38,122 nucleotides of DNA, from contig DATAOV010000034.1 of the NCBI GenBank assembly GCA_036265535.1, positions 1 through 38,122 on the forward strand. Reading direction: 5' to 3'. The notes under the pieces were generated by a model. The model saw nothing but the letters and a program-made list of their open reading frames with translations. It was not told the origin of the DNA and searched no databases. Positions 14,684 through 21,529 of the stretch are shown here, piece by piece. A program made the position numbers and the translations under genes. This stretch comes from AC-32 sp036265535. GTDB taxonomy: Bacteria > Actinomycetota > Thermoleophilia > Gaiellales > Gaiellaceae. Within the stretch, counting starts at the first letter, position 1. The number at the start of each line of letters is the position of its first letter.

Positions 14684-15657
14684 CTGATCCAGTTCCCGTG
14701 GAAGTCGCAGCGCAGCAGTAGGCGCCGCCGGCCGCCGGGCCACAGGGCGATCTCGAGCTCGTAGCCGTCGTCGCGCTTCTCCTCCCGTTCCTCGGCGGAC
14801 CGCGTGGAGATCCAGCCGAGCGGAGCCTGCCGGCCGGCGTCGTCGAGCAGCTCGCGCAGCTCGGCCCGCCGCTCCGCGGGCAGGTAACCCGTCGAGGCCG
14901 TCTGGAAGACGACGGTCAGCGCGTCCTCGTCGCGCTCGTCCAGCAGTCCGGGGAGCAGCTCGACGTAGTCGCCGCGAACGAGGGTCGGGGGCTCGCGTCG
15001 GAGGATCTCGATCGCTTTCCGTAACCGCTGGGCGCGCTCGACGCGCCCCGGCCAGATGAACGCACGCAGCAGCCGCGCCCCGTGCTCGCTGGTCACGTCG
15101 ACCGGATTCAGGTCGATGCCGCGACGGGAGCGAACCTCGACCTGCGTCTCCAGCACCTCGGCCGGAACCGGCGCGTACTCGACTCCTCTCAGAATCAACG
15201 CCGACGAGCCCCACGAGCGATGCCGGTAGGCGTACGCGTAGCGGTTCCAGAGCAGGTTCAGGCCGGCGGAGGGCCCGAGCTCAAGCAGGTCGAGGACGCG
15301 CGTCCCGGACTCGCGCGCCAGCGACAGGAAGGCCGGCAGGAGCGCGAAGCAGCGCTGCACCTCGTTCGTCTGGACGCCTTGCTCCCTGACGAAGCGTGCG
15401 AGGAAGCCCTGCCGGCTCTCGAGCGCCCGTCGGAAATCGTCCCACTCGCCTGAGAGCGCGTAGGGCTCGTCGCCGGAGAGCTCCAGGTAGTGGACACCGC
15501 CGAAGAGCCGCAGCGGCACGTCCCAGCGCAGCTCGCCGATCAGATCGTCGACCAGAGGCTCGGTCGCGCAGCGGCGGGCCAGCCGTGCATAGACGGGTGA
15601 GCCGAGCGCCTCGAAATGCTCCGCCTGCCGGCGGAAAACCTCGGCGTGCGAACTCAG
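14671..15657 (-). CDS. DUF2332 family protein, apparent CTG start
   Basis: A DUF2332 protein, recognised by VPLRLFGGVHYLELSGDEPY, FVREQGVQTNEVQRCFALLP, LLELGPSAGLNLLWNRYAY and a C-terminal TGYLPAERRAELRELL region. The first conventional start (GTG at 15519) would remove a well-conserved N-terminal helix pair (EVFRRQAEHFEALGSPVYAR, LARRCATEPLVDDLIG) that is in frame and open. The only start-like codon upstream is CTG at 15657, which overlaps the rplT stop as CTGA. I therefore extend to 15657 (328 aa). Function unknown; the GPSAGLN segment resembles a SAM-binding motif but I would not call it an enzyme. Confidence 0.78.
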   Translation of the reverse strand: MSSHAEVFRRQAEHFEALGSPVYARLARRCATEPLVDDLIGELRWDVPLRLFGGVHYLELSGDEPYALSGEWDDFRRALESRQGFLARFVREQGVQTNEVQRCFALLPAFLSLARESGTRVLDLLELGPSAGLNLLWNRYAYAYRHRSWGSSALILRGVEYAPVPAEVLETQVEVRSRRGIDLNPVDVTSEHGARLLRAFIWPGRVERAQRLRKAIEILRREPPTLVRGDYVELLPGLLDERDEDALTVVFQTASTGYLPAERRAELRELLDDAGRQAPLGWISTRSAEEREEKRDDGYELEIALWPGGRRRLLLRCDFHGNWIRWRA

Positions 15658-16016
15658 GTCTTCTCGAGTGCTGCCTTCGCCTGCTCGGCGATCTTGGCGA
15701 AGGCTGCGGGATCGCTCACGGCCAGGTCGGCGAGCACCTTGCGGTCGAGCGGAATCTCGGCCTTCCGCAGCCCGGACACGAACTGGTTGTAGGACAACCC
15801 CTCACGCCGCGCAGCGGCGTTGATGCGCATGATCCAGAGCCGCCGGAACGTCCGCTTCTTGTTCTTGCGGTCGCGGTAGGCGTAGGTGAGCGAGTGCTCG
15901 ACCTGCTCCTTGGCGCGCCGGTAGCTCGAGTGCTTCAGGCCCCAGTACCCCTTGGCCTGCCCTAGTACCTTGCGGCGCTTCTTGCGCGCGTGGACGGATC
16001 TCTTGACTCGCGGCAT
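15654..16016 (-). CDS. rplT: 50S ribosomal protein L20
   Basis: A 120-aa basic protein with the full L20 pattern: MPRVKRSVHARKKRRKVLGQ, GYWGLKHSSYRRAKEQV, LTYAYRDRKNKKRTFRRLWI, MRINAAARREGLSYNQFVSG and LDRKVLADLAV. It binds 23S rRNA early in 50S assembly. It is the third gene of infC-rpmI-rplT, 6 bases after rpmI, with AGGAAGAG just before the ATG. Confidence 0.97.
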   Translation of the reverse strand: MPRVKRSVHARKKRRKVLGQAKGYWGLKHSSYRRAKEQVEHSLTYAYRDRKNKKRTFRRLWIMRINAAARREGLSYNQFVSGLRKAEIPLDRKVLADLAVSDPAAFAKIAEQAKAALEKT

Positions 16017-16022
16017 CTCTTC

Positions 16023-16217
16023 CTACTTCCCGAGCAGCCGCTTGACTTCACGCACGTCGGCCTTGTTCACGGGCTCGTCCCGCCTGAACCCGCGCTTGCG
16101 CTTAGCCGACTTCTTCTCGAGATAGTGACTCTGCATCGCCTTCCGGCGAAGCAGCTTGCCGGTCCCGGTCACCTTGAACCGTTTCTTGGCTGCGCTGTGT
16201 GTCTTCTGCTTTGGCAT
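16023..16217 (-). CDS. rpmI: 50S ribosomal protein L35
   Basis: A 64-aa protein beginning MPKQKTHSAAKKRFKVTGTG and continuing KLLRRKAMQSHYLEKKSAKR, which matches L35 over its whole length. Its first 116 bases lie inside the open reading frame of infC in another frame, an unusually long overlap for this operon. Confidence 0.96.
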   Translation of the reverse strand: MPKQKTHSAAKKRFKVTGTGKLLRRKAMQSHYLEKKSAKRKRGFRRDEPVNKADVREVKRLLGK

Positions 16218-16785
16218 CGTCTTCTCGAGTAACTCCTGCGTTCTTCGTCGGCCCCAAGACCATCACCATGTTCCGGCCGTCGAGCAGCGGCGGGGACTCT
16301 ACCTGCCCGATCTCCTTCACGTCCTCTGCCAGCCGCATCAGCAGGTCGCGCCCGCGCTCCGGGTGGCTCTGCTCCCGGCCACGGAACATGATCGTCACCT
16401 TGACCTTGGCGCGCTGGTTGAGGAAGCGCTCGACGTGTCCCTTCTTGGTGTTGTAGTCGTGGATCCCGATCTTGGGCCTGAACTTGATCTCCTTGACGTT
16501 GACCGAGACCTGGTGCTTGCGGGCGAGCTTGGCTTTCTGCTCCTGCTCGTAGCGGTACTTCCCGTAGTCCATCACCCGCGCGACGGGCGGATCTGCCTGC
16601 GCCGCGACTTCGACCAGGTCGAGGTTCTTGCCCCAGGCGTACTCGCGCGCTTCGTTCGTGTCTTTGACCCCGATCTGCGACCCGTCCTCGTCGACGAGCC
16701 TCACTTTCGGGGCGCGAATCATCTCGTTGATCCGGGCTTGCGGTACCGGCGCCCGGTCCGGCTCGATCGTCCGTCGTGGTCTCAA
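16102..16785 (-). CDS. infC: Translation initiation factor IF-3 with a C-terminal extension
   Basis: A 227-aa IF-3, about 45 residues longer than usual. The N domain is RINEMIRAPKVRLVDEDGSQ, then VKDTNEAREYAWGKNLDLVE and PPVARVMDYGKYRYEQEQK. The C domain is KEIKFRPKIGIHDYNTKKGH, FLNQRAKVKVTIMFRGREQS and a final GRNMVMVLGP. The frame then continues with an acidic, Gln-rich tail (DDAKAEDTQRSQETVQGDRD...) that overlaps rpmI by 116 bases. The start is TTG; IF-3 classically represses its own mRNA through a rare start codon, so a weak start fits. AAGGAGG lies too far upstream (24 bases) to serve this TTG directly. Confidence 0.93.
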   Translation of the reverse strand: MRPRRTIEPDRAPVPQARINEMIRAPKVRLVDEDGSQIGVKDTNEAREYAWGKNLDLVEVAAQADPPVARVMDYGKYRYEQEQKAKLARKHQVSVNVKEIKFRPKIGIHDYNTKKGHVERFLNQRAKVKVTIMFRGREQSHPERGRDLLMRLAEDVKEIGQVESPPLLDGRNMVMVLGPTKNAGVTREDDAKAEDTQRSQETVQGDRDRQAASPEGDAESLSREEVG

Positions 16786-16816
16786 AGGCCCTTCACCAAG
16801 TTCTCGTTTCCTCCTT
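16782..16816 (-). promoter_or_regulatory. infC leader: strong ribosome binding site and four-codon mini-ORF overlapping the infC start
   Basis: On the minus strand AAGGAGG (16816-16810) is followed 10 and 13 bases later by TTG and GTG. The GTG opens GTG-AAG-GGC-CTT-TGA, whose stop (16784-16782) overlaps the infC TTG (16785-16783) by two bases. This looks like a coupling device in which ribosomes recruited by AAGGAGG end on top of the infC start. It is visible in the sequence; the mechanism is inferred. Confidence 0.45.
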
Positions 16817-16821
16817 GTCGA

Positions 16822-16847
16822 ACAACAAAGACCGCTGCAAGCAGCGG
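16822..16847 (-). terminator. Attenuator-like hairpin in the infC leader
   Basis: On the minus strand CCGCTGC-TT-GCAGCGG (16847-16832) forms a 7-bp GC-rich stem and is followed at once by TCTTTGTTGTT. This intrinsic-terminator layout lies between the thrS stop and the infC ribosome binding site. A terminator placed upstream of a start codon in the same transcription direction suggests attenuation of infC-rpmI-rplT, or simple insulation from thrS. Confidence 0.6.
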
Positions 16848-16919
16848 CCCAAAAACTCCTCGTCCACCGACTCGGTTGAACCTCCGCAGAAGCGCACGGC
16901 TCGGGAGGTGAGGGTCTGG

Positions 16920-16935
16920 CCCTGCTTGAGCAGGG
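16920..16935 (-). terminator. Short hairpin directly after the thrS stop
   Basis: CCCTGCT (16920-16926), TG, AGCAGGG (16929-16935): a perfect 7-bp inverted repeat abutting the TGA stop of thrS. No U-tract follows on the minus strand, so termination is uncertain; it may protect the 3' end or help reduce read-through into infC. Confidence 0.35.
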
Positions 16936-18822
16936 TCACAGCCTAGCAAGGTATTCCCGTATGTCCTCCAGGCTCCTGGTGGACTGCTCTCCCCCGCGCT
17001 CGCGCACAGCGAGCGCGTCGTCCGACTCCTTGTCGCCGTAGACGACCACCACCGGAATCTTCTCGACCTCGGCGTCGCGGATGCGCTTGCCGACCGTCTC
17101 GTCGCGCTCGTCCACCTCGACGCGGTAGCCCTCGAGCTTGCCCGCGAGCTCGTGCGCCGCGGCGCGGTGCTCCTCGCCCACGGGGATGACCCTGATCTGC
17201 ACCGGCGCGAGCCAGAACGGGAACGCGCCGCCGTAGTGCTCGATCAGGATTCCGATGAACCGTTCGAGCGAGCCGAGCAGCGCGCGGTGGATCACGTACG
17301 GCGTGTGCTCGGCGTTGTCGGCGCCCATGTAGCTGAGACCGAAGCGCTGCGGCATTTGGGAATCGAGCTGGATCGTCCCCATCTGCCAGGAGCGGCCGAG
17401 CACGTCGGTCATGTGCAGGTCGATCTTCGGCCCGTAGAAGGCGCCGTCGCCCTCGTTGACGACGTACTCGATGCCGCGCCGGTCGAGCGCGGCCCGGAGC
17501 GCGCCTTCGGTGAAATCCCACTCCTCGTCCGTGCCGAGCTTCTTCTCGGGGCGGGTCGAGAGCTCGAAGCGCGCCTCCATGCCGAAGAGCTCGTAGAGGT
17601 AGGAGGCGTAGTCGAGGCACGCGAAGACCTCGTCCTCGATCTGGTCCGCCGAGCAGAAGATGTGGGCGTCGTCCTGCGTGATGTGGCGCACGCGCAGGAG
17701 GCCGAGCAGCGTGCCGCTGCGCTCGTCACGGTGGAGCGTCGAGGACTCGGCGTAGCGGAAGGGGAGATCCCGGTACGAGCGCAGGTCGGAGCCGAAGAGC
17801 AGCATGTGCCCGGGGCAGTTCATCGGCTTGAGCGCCAGCCGCTTCTCACCCTCCTCGTGGCCCTGCACCCAGAAGATGTTCTCTTCGTAGTTCTGCAGGT
17901 GGCCCGAGGTCTCGTAGGTCGCCTCGTCGTAGAGCAGCGGCGTCTTCACCTCGACGTAGCCTCGCCGCGCGTTCTCGCGCCGCCGGAGGTCCTCGAGCGC
18001 GTTCCAGATGATCATTCCCTTCGGGTGCCAGAAGGGCATCCCCGGCGCGTGGTCGGAGAGGTGGAAGAGGTCGGCCTGGGGGCCCAGCCTGCGGTGGTCG
18101 CGGCGCCTCGCCTCCTCGAGTCGCTCGAGATACGCGTCCAGGTCAGCCTGCGAGTAGAAGGCGGTGCCGTAGATCCGCGTCAGCTGCGCGTTGTGCTCGT
18201 CGCCGCGCCAGTACGCGCCGGCAAGGCCGGTGAGCTTGACCGCCTTGATCGGGTTCGAGTCCTGCAGGTGCGGGCCGCGGCAGAGATCGGTGAACTCGCC
18301 CTGCGTGTAGAAGGTGATCGGGCCGTCCGCGGTGTCGACGAGCTCGACCTTGTAGTCCTCGCCCTGCTCGGCGAAGTAGCGCCTGGCCTCTTCGGCGCTG
18401 ACCTCCTCGCGGTTCCAGGAGCGCCCTTCTGCGAGCTCCTTGCGCATCTCCTCCTCGATCCGCTCGAGCGCCTCGTCGCCGATCGGCTCCGGGAACTCGA
18501 AGTCGTAGTAGAAGCCGTTCTCGATCGGCGGCCCGATCGCGATCTTCGTCCCGGGATAGAGGCGCCGAACGGCCTCCGCGAGCAGGTGCGCGGTCGAGTG
18601 CCGCAGCACGTAGAGGGCGTCCGGGTCAGACGTGTCCCGCGTGGTCAGGATCTGGATCTCCTGCCCCTCCGCGAGCGGCGCACGCAGGTCCTGGATGTTG
18701 CCGTTCGAGCGGACGAGCACGGCTTGCTGTGCCAGCTTCGGCCCGATCGCGGCGGCGGCGTCGAGCCCCGTTGCGCCGTCGGGAAGTTCGAGTTCCGAGG
18801 AGTCGGGCAGGACGACTTTCAT
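16936..18822 (-). CDS. thrS: Threonyl-tRNA synthetase
   Basis: A 628-aa class II synthetase. Domains are TGS (1-60), the N2 editing domain with HSTAHLLAEAV (Zn-binding HxxxH type, about 73-77) and TDLCRGPHL, then the catalytic core. The core has zinc ligands in LKPMNCPGHMLLF, then H in PFRYAESSTLHRDERSG, plus RVRHITQDDAHIF and GLSYMGADNAEHTPYVIHRA. The C-terminal anticodon-binding domain follows (VRVIPV-like RVIPVGEEHRAAA to the end). The ATG at 18822 replaces an open upstream extension; TATCCT lies 8 bases before it, a leaderless promoter. No T-box is present, as expected without a leader. Confidence 0.97.
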   Translation of the reverse strand: MKVVLPDSSELELPDGATGLDAAAAIGPKLAQQAVLVRSNGNIQDLRAPLAEGQEIQILTTRDTSDPDALYVLRHSTAHLLAEAVRRLYPGTKIAIGPPIENGFYYDFEFPEPIGDEALERIEEEMRKELAEGRSWNREEVSAEEARRYFAEQGEDYKVELVDTADGPITFYTQGEFTDLCRGPHLQDSNPIKAVKLTGLAGAYWRGDEHNAQLTRIYGTAFYSQADLDAYLERLEEARRRDHRRLGPQADLFHLSDHAPGMPFWHPKGMIIWNALEDLRRRENARRGYVEVKTPLLYDEATYETSGHLQNYEENIFWVQGHEEGEKRLALKPMNCPGHMLLFGSDLRSYRDLPFRYAESSTLHRDERSGTLLGLLRVRHITQDDAHIFCSADQIEDEVFACLDYASYLYELFGMEARFELSTRPEKKLGTDEEWDFTEGALRAALDRRGIEYVVNEGDGAFYGPKIDLHMTDVLGRSWQMGTIQLDSQMPQRFGLSYMGADNAEHTPYVIHRALLGSLERFIGILIEHYGGAFPFWLAPVQIRVIPVGEEHRAAAHELAGKLEGYRVEVDERDETVGKRIRDAEVEKIPVVVVYGDKESDDALAVRERGGEQSTRSLEDIREYLARL

Positions 18823-18943
18823 GGAAGAGCAGGATACTTCGCAGCCTCGCGACGACGACCGCAACGACGAGCTCGACGATTCGCCTGCGCCCGACCCCGA
18901 GAGCGGCGAGTCGGACGCGCAGGATGACCCGCAGGCCGACTAA
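18821..18943 (+). CDS. Possible small acidic protein, divergent from thrS
   Basis: A 40-aa ORF, MEEQDTSQPRDDDRNDELDD continuing SPAPDPESGESDAQDDPQAD, made almost entirely of acidic and polar residues. Its ATG and the thrS ATG interlock in the four bases CATG (18820-18823), so both reading frames start on opposite strands at the same spot. GC at third positions is high, but so is the background. No clear promoter or ribosome binding site is seen on this strand. It could be a disordered peptide or a chance ORF in the thrS promoter region. Confidence 0.3.
   Translation: MEEQDTSQPRDDDRNDELDDSPAPDPESGESDAQDDPQAD
18823..18836 (-). promoter_or_regulatory. Leaderless promoter -10 of thrS
   Basis: TATCCT (18836-18831) ends 8 bases before the thrS ATG; there is no ribosome binding site. 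The promoter lies within the possible small acidic ORF on the other strand. Confidence 0.55.
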
Positions 18944-18968
18944 GTCACGGCTGCATCGGCCCTGACCC

Positions 18969-19099
18969 GGGGTCAGACCCCGGGTCGTGCCCAAACGCGC
19001 CGGTTTTCGGCCCGAAACGCCTGCTCCTGCCCAGTAGAGCATGTTGACTCGCTGCAAAAAACTCGGGTCGAACGACATGTCCCGGGGTCAGACCCCGGG
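18969..19099 (+). repeat. REP-like 131-bp element, copy B
   Basis: GGGGTCAGACCCCGGG occurs at 18969-18984 and again at 19084-19099, 115 bases apart, framing a 99-base core exactly as in copy A (13001-13131). Shared core segments include GCCTGCTxCTG, GCAAAAAA, CGGGT and CGACAxGTCxCGGGGTCAGACC. At the site of copy A's central palindrome this copy has GTTTTCGGCCCGAAAC, also self-complementary although the bases differ. The two copies lie in the same orientation around the MOSC-to-thrS block. Confidence 0.75.
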
Positions 19100-19107
19100 A
19101 CGTGGCC

Positions 19108-19467
19108 TTAGTCGTCACCCTCGACGGCGGCCTTCAGCTCGGCCGGGCACTTGAGCCAGTAGCTCTCGCGGAGCCATTCGAGGGCTGCCTCCAGCGACTC
19201 CTCGTCCGTCACCGCCGCGGTCACCCAGCCGTAGCGGCCGACGTAGCTCGCGGTGCGCACGTACGGGAGCAGGTGCGCGATCTCGCGCTCCTCCGCGGTG
19301 AGCTTCATCGTGACGTGGACAGCACCGTCCTCCACCTGGGCCCACCCGAAGACCTTGTTCGCACCGACCTTGTACACCGGGAAGTCGCCCCACGGCCGAT
19401 CTTCGTACGCCTCGGGAAACGAGAGCGCCAGCTCGTGGATCCGTCGCTCGATCGCGGAAACGCGCAC
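19108..19467 (-). CDS. MmcQ/YjbR family protein
   Basis: A 119-aa protein of the YjbR/MmcQ (DUF419-like) family. It shows RIHELALSFPEAYEDRPWGD, FPVYKVGANKVFGWAQVED, VHVTMKLTAEE, YVGRYGWVTAAVTDEESLEA and a C-terminal LRESYWLKCPAEL, the usual double-wing DNA-binding-like fold with the 'W......Y' tail. Function is unknown; some members are annotated as DNA-binding. The GTG at 19467 fits the family N-terminus; the frame is open further upstream to 19533. No promoter was recognised. Confidence 0.8.
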   Translation of the reverse strand: MRVSAIERRIHELALSFPEAYEDRPWGDFPVYKVGANKVFGWAQVEDGAVHVTMKLTAEEREIAHLLPYVRTASYVGRYGWVTAAVTDEESLEAALEWLRESYWLKCPAELKAAVEGDD

Positions 19468-19541
19468 GACGCCATTCTGGCCGGTTGAGGGCGGCGCCGC
19501 CGGGAAGTCGCCGCCGGCGCAGGCGCCCGTCAACGCAGGCG

Positions 19542-19554
19542 TACACTCCGTCCC
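19542..19554 (+). promoter_or_regulatory. Leaderless promoter -10 of the FIST gene
   Basis: TACACT (19542-19547) ends 7 bases before the ATG at 19555, without a ribosome binding site. Confidence 0.6.
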
Positions 19555-20733
19555 ATGAGGCCCGAGACGCTCACGCGCCGGGTCGGGGCGGGGTTGTCCG
19601 CCTCAACCGGCGCGACGGAGGCGGCCGGCGAGGCCGCGCGCGAGGCGCGGGCCGCGCTCGGCGCCGCGCCTGTCGACCTCGCTTTCCTGTTCCTGTCGGG
19701 GGAACACCGCTCCGGCGCGGAGGCCGCCCTGGCCGCGGTGGGGCGTGAGCTCGCGCCTGCACACCTGCTCGGCTGCGTCGCGCAGGGAGTGGTCGCGCGT
19801 GACACCGAGCTCGAGACGGGCCCCGGGGCGGCGGTTTGGGCCGCCTCGCTTCCGGAAGCGGAGATCGAGACCTTTCACAGCGTGGCGTTCAACACCGACG
19901 ACGGGGTCGCGGTCAGCGGCTTCCCGACGCTGGAGGGCGCGGACCTCGTCACGTTCTTCGTCGACCCGTTCACCTTCCCCGCAGCCGGCTTCCTCTCGAA
20001 GCTGAACGAGGAAGAGGACGGCGCGCCGCTCGTGGGCGGCCTCGCGGCCGGCGCGGGCGAGCCCGACACGCAGGCGCTCTTCCTCGACGGCGAGGTGCTG
20101 ACCGAAGGAGCCGTGGGCGCGGTGCTGCGCGGAGTCCCGGTTCGGACGGTGGTTTCGCAGGGTTGCGCGCCGATCGGCCGGGACGCCGTGATCACGAGCG
20201 CAGAGGGCAACGTCGTCTTCGAGCTGGCGGGCGAACCCGCGCTCGAGCGCCTGAAGACCGACCTCGGCACCTTGAGCGACGAGGAGCAGCAGCTCGCAGC
20301 GAGCGGCGGAGTCCTGGCTGGCCTCGTGATCGACGAGAACCGGTCCGAATACCGGCGCGGCGACTACCTCATGCGCGGCCTGCTGGGAATCGACGAGGAC
20401 ACGGGTGCGCTCGCGCTCGGCGAGCCGGTGCGCGTGGGCCAGACGCTTCGCTTCCACGTGCGCGACGCGCGCTCGGCGGACGAGGACCTGCGCCAGAACC
20501 TCTCCGGAGCCCTCGACGGCGACCAGGTCGCAGGCGCGCTCCTGTTCACCTGCAACGGGCGGGGCACGAACATGTTTCCGGACCGTGACCACGACGCCCG
20601 GGCCGTCGGCGAGGCGCTGAACTCGGACGAGGCGCTCGCCGGCTTCTTCTGCGCCGGGGAGATCGGCCCCGTCGGCGGCAAGCCGTTCCTGCACGGGTTC
20701 ACCGCCACGCTGGCGCTCTTCCTGCAAGGCTGA
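19555..20733 (+). CDS. FIST domain sensory protein (FIST_N and FIST_C)
   Basis: A 392-aa protein. The N-terminal FIST_N half (about 30-200) shows VDLAFLFLSGEHR, HLLGCVAQGVV and GAPLVGGLAAGAGEPDTQAL, the 'GG.A.....' turn of the family. The C-terminal FIST_C half (about 220-370) shows DYLMRGLLGIDEDTGAL, GQTLRFHVRDARSADEDL, GALLFTCNGRGTNMF and FFCAGEIGPVGGKPFLHGFT, which is highly diagnostic. FIST proteins are thought to bind small ligands, possibly amino acids, and to signal through partners. No histidine kinase or cyclase is adjacent, so its output is unknown. There is no signal peptide. Confidence 0.93.
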   Translation: MRPETLTRRVGAGLSASTGATEAAGEAAREARAALGAAPVDLAFLFLSGEHRSGAEAALAAVGRELAPAHLLGCVAQGVVARDTELETGPGAAVWAASLPEAEIETFHSVAFNTDDGVAVSGFPTLEGADLVTFFVDPFTFPAAGFLSKLNEEEDGAPLVGGLAAGAGEPDTQALFLDGEVLTEGAVGAVLRGVPVRTVVSQGCAPIGRDAVITSAEGNVVFELAGEPALERLKTDLGTLSDEEQQLAASGGVLAGLVIDENRSEYRRGDYLMRGLLGIDEDTGALALGEPVRVGQTLRFHVRDARSADEDLRQNLSGALDGDQVAGALLFTCNGRGTNMFPDRDHDARAVGEALNSDEALAGFFCAGEIGPVGGKPFLHGFTATLALFLQG

Positions 20734-20993
20734 CGCTTCACAAAAGGGATGAAGATCCCTCAACTTGCGCTCGACTTGGAATGATCTTTCGCCGACGTTC
20801 CGAATAGGACGAACGGCTGAGCGGTCACGCCCGAAACTAGGAGGGCAGAGGCGTGATCGGCCGAGCAGGACTCTTTCGAGGCAACTGCGGTCAGGTCGCA
20901 GTCCGCTTGCAATCAGCGGGCCCGTGATCGACGTCGCCTACGCCTACGCGATCGTGCCGCTCTCGCACGACTAAGTGCGGCGGAGGGGGTCGA
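20734..20993. other. Intergenic region with short ORFs of unclear status
   Basis: A small hairpin AGGGAT-GAAG-ATCCCT (20745-20760) follows the FIST stop. AGGAGG (about 20840) precedes a GTG that opens a 24-codon frame (VIGRAGLFRGNCGQVAVRLQ...). The stop of that frame overlaps another GTG opening a 16-codon frame ending VPLSHD before a TAA at about 20974. These could be two coupled mini-ORFs, but nothing in them is recognisable. I see no riboswitch or RNA gene here. Confidence 0.3.
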
Positions 20994-21022
20994 CGCGGGG
21001 GAACCGCCGTGGTTCCCCCGCG
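20994..21022. terminator. Bidirectional hairpin terminator between FIST and msrA
   Basis: A perfect 12-bp stem CGCGGGGGAACC (20994-21005) and GGTTCCCCCGCG (21011-21022) with loop GCCGT. It sits between two convergent genes. There is no U-tract on either side, which is common for actinobacterial terminators. Confidence 0.65.
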
Positions 21023-21037
21023 AGAATCTCGTCGGGT

Positions 21038-21529
21038 CTACGCCGACTCGGCCAGCGCCGGGGTGCAGCTGGAGCGGCCCTGCTTCTCGAGGTAGCGCTG
21101 GTGGTAGTCCTCGGCGACGTAGAACGTCTGGGCCGGCTCGATCACGGTGACGACCGGGCGCTTGTAGCGGCCCGACGCCTCGAGCTCCGCCTTCGACTGC
21201 TCAGCCGCCGTTCGCTGCTCCTCGTCGTGGAAGAAGACGACCGAGCGGTACTGGTCGCCGACGTCCCACCCCTGACGGTTCAGCTGGGTCGGATCGTGCT
21301 TGCCCCAGAAGGTGGCGAGGAGCTGCTCGTAGGAGATCTGCTCGGGGTCGTAGGTCACCTCGACGACCTCTGCGTGTCCGGTCGTGTGCGAGCAGACGTC
21401 CTCGTAGGTCGGATTCTCGAGCTTCCCGCCCTCGTAGCCCACCTGCGTCGCGATGACGCCGTCGAGCTGCCGGAACGCCGCCTCGACGCCCCAGAAGCAG
21501 CCCGCTCCGAACGTTGCCTTCTTCTCCAC
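21038..21529 (-). CDS. msrA: Peptide methionine-S-sulfoxide reductase MsrA
   Basis: A 163-aa enzyme reducing methionine-S-sulfoxide in proteins. The catalytic Cys10 is in the signature AGCFWG. GYEGGKLENPTYEDVCSHTT and GHAEVVEVTYDP are further family blocks, and YVAEDYHQRYLEK is the substrate-side motif. A C-terminal Cys in GRSSCTPAL could be a resolving residue. The start is GTG immediately after the msrB TAA stop, with GGAGGAG inside the end of msrB as ribosome binding site, so msrB and msrA are cotranscribed and coupled. Confidence 0.96.
   Translation of the reverse strand: MEKKATFGAGCFWGVEAAFRQLDGVIATQVGYEGGKLENPTYEDVCSHTTGHAEVVEVTYDPEQISYEQLLATFWGKHDPTQLNRQGWDVGDQYRSVVFFHDEEQRTAAEQSKAELEASGRYKRPVVTVIEPAQTFYVAEDYHQRYLEKQGRSSCTPALAESA

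Noticed and set aside
20840..20974. A two-peptide RiPP or leader-peptide locus after the FIST gene
   Set aside because: There is AGGAGG and an overlap of the two mini-ORFs, but no modifying enzyme, transporter or recognisable core motif. Described only as short ORFs of unclear status.
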